DNA from: HGM12587 sp964602445
Lineage (GTDB): Bacteria; Bacillota; Clostridia; Lachnospirales; Lachnospiraceae
Reading direction: 5' to 3'
Length of the DNA stretch: 43,924 bases
Assembly: GCA_964602445.1 (NCBI GenBank)
Contig: CAZRQV010000016.1
Location: 1 to 43,924 of the forward strand
Shown here: positions 41,129 to 43,924 of the stretch, piece after piece
Layout of the letters: every line of letters begins with the position of its first letter
How positions within the stretch are numbered: the first letter of the stretch is position 1
Made by a program: the position numbers and the translations under genes
The notes under the pieces: generated by a model
Told to the model about the DNA's origin: nothing
What the model saw: only the letters and a program-made list of their open reading frames with translations
The model's database searches: none

Positions 41129-42177
41129 GATTCCATCGCCTCCAGAATCGCCTTTGTTCCGATACTTCGCACTCTTTTTTCCATGTCATCTTCACAATTT
41201 CCGAACGAATTAAGATAGCGTTCCAGCAGACTTCCCTGATATTCCTTTTTCAATCTCTCATAATCAAAAAAAGGTTCTGTTTCATCCCGGATCACTCTGA
41301 TATTTCCTGCACTTTTCAGCTTATCTTCCATAATTTCCAGAGAAGCATGCCGTTTTCCTTTCAGGATCACATCATAAATATGGTTCCTGCCCTGTTCTTC
41401 TATGATGCCCAAAAGACGGTGAAACAGACCGTTCATCGTATCTTCCTCTGTCAGCTTCAGCTCCAGTTTCCGATATTCTCTCTTTGCAAACGGAACCAGT
41501 GTAACCCGCTGATGTCTGGAAGAAACTTCCACCTGAACATACCCATGCACTCCGTCACAGGTATGGTCTGTCGGTTCCAGACTGCCTGCCATTACCGCCC
41601 GATCCGGCAGGATCACCCCCGGTTTATGGATATGTCCAAAGGCAATATAGTCAAATCCGCTCTTTTCTAATTTTTCTTTTCGGAAAGGGATGTGCTTTTC
41701 ATCTCCGCCATGTGCCAGCAAAATATGATAATATCCGTTGTCTTCCGGATGTGCTTCATCATACAAAGGTTCCCGGATCTCTTTTCTGTCATAACTAAGA
41801 CCATACACCTCGGTCCTTAATTCCGGAATCTTTACACAACGAAGTTTTCTGCTGTCAAAGAAAAATACATTTTCCGCCCAGGAAAATCCTTGATAAAAAG
41901 AATGTTCTCCCATGGGATCATGATTTCCTGCCATCAGCACCACTTTTGTCTTTCCCAACGTTGCAAACTGGTCATTCACTTCCCGCAGCTCCCGCAGCAG
42001 CGGCGGTCTGTGAAAAAGATCTCCTGCAATGAGCAAAAGATCTGCCTTTCTTTCCCGAACTTCACTTAACAGCCGTTCAAAGCTGTCCCACATTTCCTGT
42101 TTTCTTTCTTTTCCCCACGGTTCTCCTGCATCCGGAGCTGCCCCCAGATGAAGATCCGCTGTATGAATGATCAACAT
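41125..42177 (-). CDS. SbcD/YhaO-like DNA repair metallophosphoesterase
   Basis: The 350-residue product carries the Mre11/SbcD motifs: HTADLHLG (Asp8, His10), AGDLFHR, AGNHDP and LAHGG, followed by AFGHIHKPG. These bind two metal ions for nuclease activity. The start ATG at 42177 is set by GAGGTG 7 bases upstream, within the 3' arm of a terminator hairpin; longer in-frame starts at 42192 and 42225 lack a good site. It is upstream of and coupled to the SbcC-like ATPase. Confidence 0.92.
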   Translation of the reverse strand: MLIIHTADLHLGAAPDAGEPWGKERKQEMWDSFERLLSEVRERKADLLLIAGDLFHRPPLLRELREVNDQFATLGKTKVVLMAGNHDPMGEHSFYQGFSWAENVFFFDSRKLRCVKIPELRTEVYGLSYDRKEIREPLYDEAHPEDNGYYHILLAHGGDEKHIPFRKEKLEKSGFDYIAFGHIHKPGVILPDRAVMAGSLEPTDHTCDGVHGYVQVEVSSRHQRVTLVPFAKREYRKLELKLTEEDTMNGLFHRLLGIIEEQGRNHIYDVILKGKRHASLEIMEDKLKSAGNIRVIRDETEPFFDYERLKKEYQGSLLERYLNSFGNCEDDMEKRVRSIGTKAILEAMES

Positions 42178-42215
42178 AAAAATACACCTCATGGTAAGTC
42201 TACCATAAGGTGTAT
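42178..42215 (-). terminator. Intrinsic terminator whose 3' arm holds the SbcD-like ribosome site
   Basis: ATACACCTTATGGTA, 4-base loop, TACCATGAGGTGTAT (minus strand) pair over 15 bp with one G-U wobble and are followed by TTTTT and then the ATG. It should end asnS transcripts. GAGGTG in the 3' arm is the SbcD-like Shine-Dalgarno. Confidence 0.85.
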
Positions 42216-42296
42216 GCTTTTTCAAACACTCGTTTGTTTTTCTTTGATTTTTTTCAGAACTTTTGTTGCCTTTCTGCAGCTAGCATCTGCGTTTTC

Positions 42297-43688
42297 TTAT
42301 AATTCGCAGTTATTAACTGTTCTTGGGAACGGAATTACGTCACGGATATTGCCCATACCTGTTAAATACATTACGCAGCGTTCAAATCCAAGTCCAAATC
42401 CTGCATGACGTGCAGAACCATATTTTCTCAGATCCAGATAGAAATCATAATCTTCTTTTTTCAGTCCCAGTTCGTCCATACGTGCAACCAGTTTATCGTA
42501 ATCATCTTCTCTCTGGCTTCCGCCGATGATTTCACCGATTCCAGGTACCAGACAGTCCATTGCAGCAACTGTCTTGCCGTCTTCGTTCTGTTTCATGTAG
42601 AATGCTTTGATTTCCTTTGGATAATCGGTTACGAATACCGGACGTTTGAAGATCTGTTCTGTCAGATATCTTTCATGTTCTGTCTGAAGATCGCATCCCC
42701 AGAATACTTTGTAATCAAAGTTGTCATTGTTCTTTTCCAATAATTCGATGGCTTCTGTATAAGTTACATGACCGAATTCTGAGTTCAGTACGCCATTCAG
42801 ACGTTCGATCAGACCTTTATCAATAAAGCTGTTGAAGAAATTCATTTCTTCCGGTGCGTTTTCCATCACATAACGGATCACGTATTTTAACATTGCTTCT
42901 GCAACGTCCATGTTGTCCTGAAGATCTGCAAATGCCATTTCCGGCTCGATCATCCAGAATTCTGCCGCATGTCTTGTGGTATTAGAATTTTCTGCACGGA
43001 AAGTTGGCCCAAAGGTATAGATGTTTCTAAATGCCATCGCATAAGTTTCACCGTTCAACTGACCAGAAACTGTCAGATTGGTCGGTTTATTAAAGAAGTC
43101 CTGTGAGAAATCAACTGCACCGTCTTCTGTTTTCGGCACATTGTTTAAATCCATGGTTGTTACCTGGAACATTTCTCCTGCACCTTCACAGTCACTTCCT
43201 GTGATCAATGGAGTGTGTACATAGACAAAGCCTCTGTCCTGGAAGAACTGATGAATTGCGTATGCACATAAAGAACGTACACGGAACACTGCCTGGAACG
43301 TATTTGTTCTAGGACGTAAATGTGTAATCGTTCTTAAAAATTCCATGCTGTGACGTTTTTTCTGCAGAGGATAATCCGGTGCAGATGCACCTTCTACAAA
43401 TACTTCTTCTGCCTGGATTTCGAATTTCTGTTTTGCCTGCGGTGTTGCTACCAATTTACCTTTTACGATGATTGCTGCACCTACATTTAACTTGCCAATC
43501 TCTGCAAAGTTTTCCATAGTGTCATGGTAAACTACCTGTAATGTTTCGAAAAATGTACCATCATTCAAAACAATAAATCCAAATGTTTTAGAATCGCGGA
43601 CACTGCGAACCCATCCGCCTACTTCTACTGTCTGATCAATATATTTTTCAGTATTGCGATATAATTCTTTGACTGTAACCAAATTCAT
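42297..43688 (-). CDS. asnS: Asparaginyl-tRNA synthetase
   Basis: The 463-residue class II synthetase charges tRNA-Asn. It has an N-terminal OB-fold anticodon-binding domain (VEVGGWVRSVRDSKTFGF), motif 2 around FRAENSNTTRHAAEF and motif 3 FGLGFERCVMYLTG, ending IPFPRTVNNCEL as AsnRS proteins do. Start MNLVTVKELYRN at 43688 follows GGGGAG at about 9 bases; a frame extending 29 codons upstream crosses its promoter. It is a single gene between two terminators. Confidence 0.97.
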   Translation of the reverse strand: MNLVTVKELYRNTEKYIDQTVEVGGWVRSVRDSKTFGFIVLNDGTFFETLQVVYHDTMENFAEIGKLNVGAAIIVKGKLVATPQAKQKFEIQAEEVFVEGASAPDYPLQKKRHSMEFLRTITHLRPRTNTFQAVFRVRSLCAYAIHQFFQDRGFVYVHTPLITGSDCEGAGEMFQVTTMDLNNVPKTEDGAVDFSQDFFNKPTNLTVSGQLNGETYAMAFRNIYTFGPTFRAENSNTTRHAAEFWMIEPEMAFADLQDNMDVAEAMLKYVIRYVMENAPEEMNFFNSFIDKGLIERLNGVLNSEFGHVTYTEAIELLEKNNDNFDYKVFWGCDLQTEHERYLTEQIFKRPVFVTDYPKEIKAFYMKQNEDGKTVAAMDCLVPGIGEIIGGSQREDDYDKLVARMDELGLKKEDYDFYLDLRKYGSARHAGFGLGFERCVMYLTGMGNIRDVIPFPRTVNNCEL

Positions 43689-43729
43689 CTCTCTCGTCTC
43701 CCCTCTGATAGTGGTCTCATAATTTACAT

Positions 43730-43758
43730 AGTATAACGCATTTTTCTTATTCTGGCAA
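43730..43758 (-). promoter_or_regulatory. Promoter for asnS
   Basis: Minus-strand TTGCCA (43758-43753), 17 bases, TATACT (43735-43730), about 40 bases upstream of the ATG. The leader is short, with no room for a T-box. Confidence 0.75.
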
Positions 43759-43787
43759 GGATTTGGTGTATGCAAAATAGCTTTTCC

Positions 43788-43835
43788 AAAAACACAAACA
43801 GGGCTCCGGAAAATCCGGACCCCCGTTCGTTTTGT
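43788..43835 (-). terminator. Intrinsic terminator of the gene at the right edge
   Basis: A GC-rich stem (core TCCGGA-TTT-TCCGGA with flanking GGG/CCC and weaker outer pairs) is followed by GTTTTTGG on the minus strand, 25-30 bases after the stop codon of the edge gene. Confidence 0.85.
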
Positions 43836-43860
43836 CTCAAGGACAAATAAATTTCATTTA

Positions 43861-43924
43861 TTATTTTGCTTCACCAAAGCTGTCTAAGCTGAATACTGTT
43901 TTTACAGTGTCATTGCTGAGAACA
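43861..43924 (-). CDS. 3' end of an unidentified gene
   Basis: A minus-strand frame enters from the right edge and ends VLSNDTVKTVFSLDSFGEAK then TAA at 43863-43861. A terminator follows it, which supports a real gene end. I do not recognise the protein from 20 residues. Confidence 0.6.
   Translation of the reverse strand, partial: VLSNDTVKTVFSLDSFGEAK

Noticed and set aside
1..43924. CRISPR arrays, tRNA or rRNA genes, insertion sequences, T-box or common riboswitches
   Set aside because: I looked for spaced direct repeats, tRNA-like arms, transposase motifs and known leader cores in the intergenic gaps and saw none convincing.

Overview
The window looks like chromosome from a spore-forming, low-GC Firmicute of the Clostridia, most likely a gut Lachnospiraceae close to the Ruminococcus torques/gnavus or Blautia group. 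That placement is an inference. It rests on the gene order tig-clpP-clpX-lon-engB-ytvI and cdaR-like-ftsE-ftsX-(M23)-ctpA, the sporulation proteins YtvI and SpoVAE, a host-glycan fucosidase carrying clostridial cell-wall-binding (CWB2) repeats, strong Shine-Dalgarno sites and SigA-like promoters. I see no prophage, insertion sequence, tRNA, rRNA or CRISPR array. The window is densely packed, and no gene-free stretch exceeds about 235 bases. All but four genes are on the minus strand; ytqA/mnmL, the DUF4364 gene, yigZ and a 59-residue membrane protein are on the plus strand.

Layout. 1-1531: start of rpmE (L31) with its promoter, and rho. 1764-3219: a plus-strand pair, the radical-SAM tRNA-modification enzyme YtqA/MnmL and a DUF4364 winged-helix protein. 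3379-7008: secreted GH95 alpha-L-fucosidase with three CWB2 repeats. 7067-14476: proteostasis block (tig, clpP, clpX, lon, engB, ytvI). 14687-18376: class A PBP, CYTH phosphatase and DJ-1/PfpI protein. 18522-24382: yigZ, then the cell-separation operon (PucR/CdaR-type regulator, ftsE, ftsX, M23 hydrolase, ctpA). 24601-26735: small membrane protein and glgB. 26781-36117: the least ordinary part, with a large acidic TPR/degenerate-AAA protein beside a three-gene MukF-MukE-MukB / Wadjet JetA-JetB-JetC-like cluster with no JetD nuclease in view. 36226-42177: orphan spoVAE, nrdD with an NrdR-type box, a CsoR-family repressor with a His-rich tail, and an SbcC/SbcD-like pair. 42297-43924: asnS and the 3' end of an unidentified gene.

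How the genes work together. The proteostasis block supplies a ribosome-bound chaperone, two ATP-dependent proteases and a ribosome-assembly GTPase. The FtsEX operon is expected to gate peptidoglycan hydrolysis by the exported M23 protein, with CtpA as a candidate processing protease. The SMC-like cluster is built like a bacterial condensin or plasmid-defence loop extruder, but it lacks the usual nuclease and shows Asn where the Walker B catalytic Glu is expected. The neighbouring AAA protein also lacks the canonical Walker B Asp-Glu. This pair of observations is the best candidate here for something undescribed.

A second theme is regulatory compactness. Several intrinsic terminators overlap stop codons of convergent genes. 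In two places (spoVAE and the SbcD-like gene) the Shine-Dalgarno lies in the 3' arm of an upstream terminator hairpin, with the U-tract as the spacer to the start codon.
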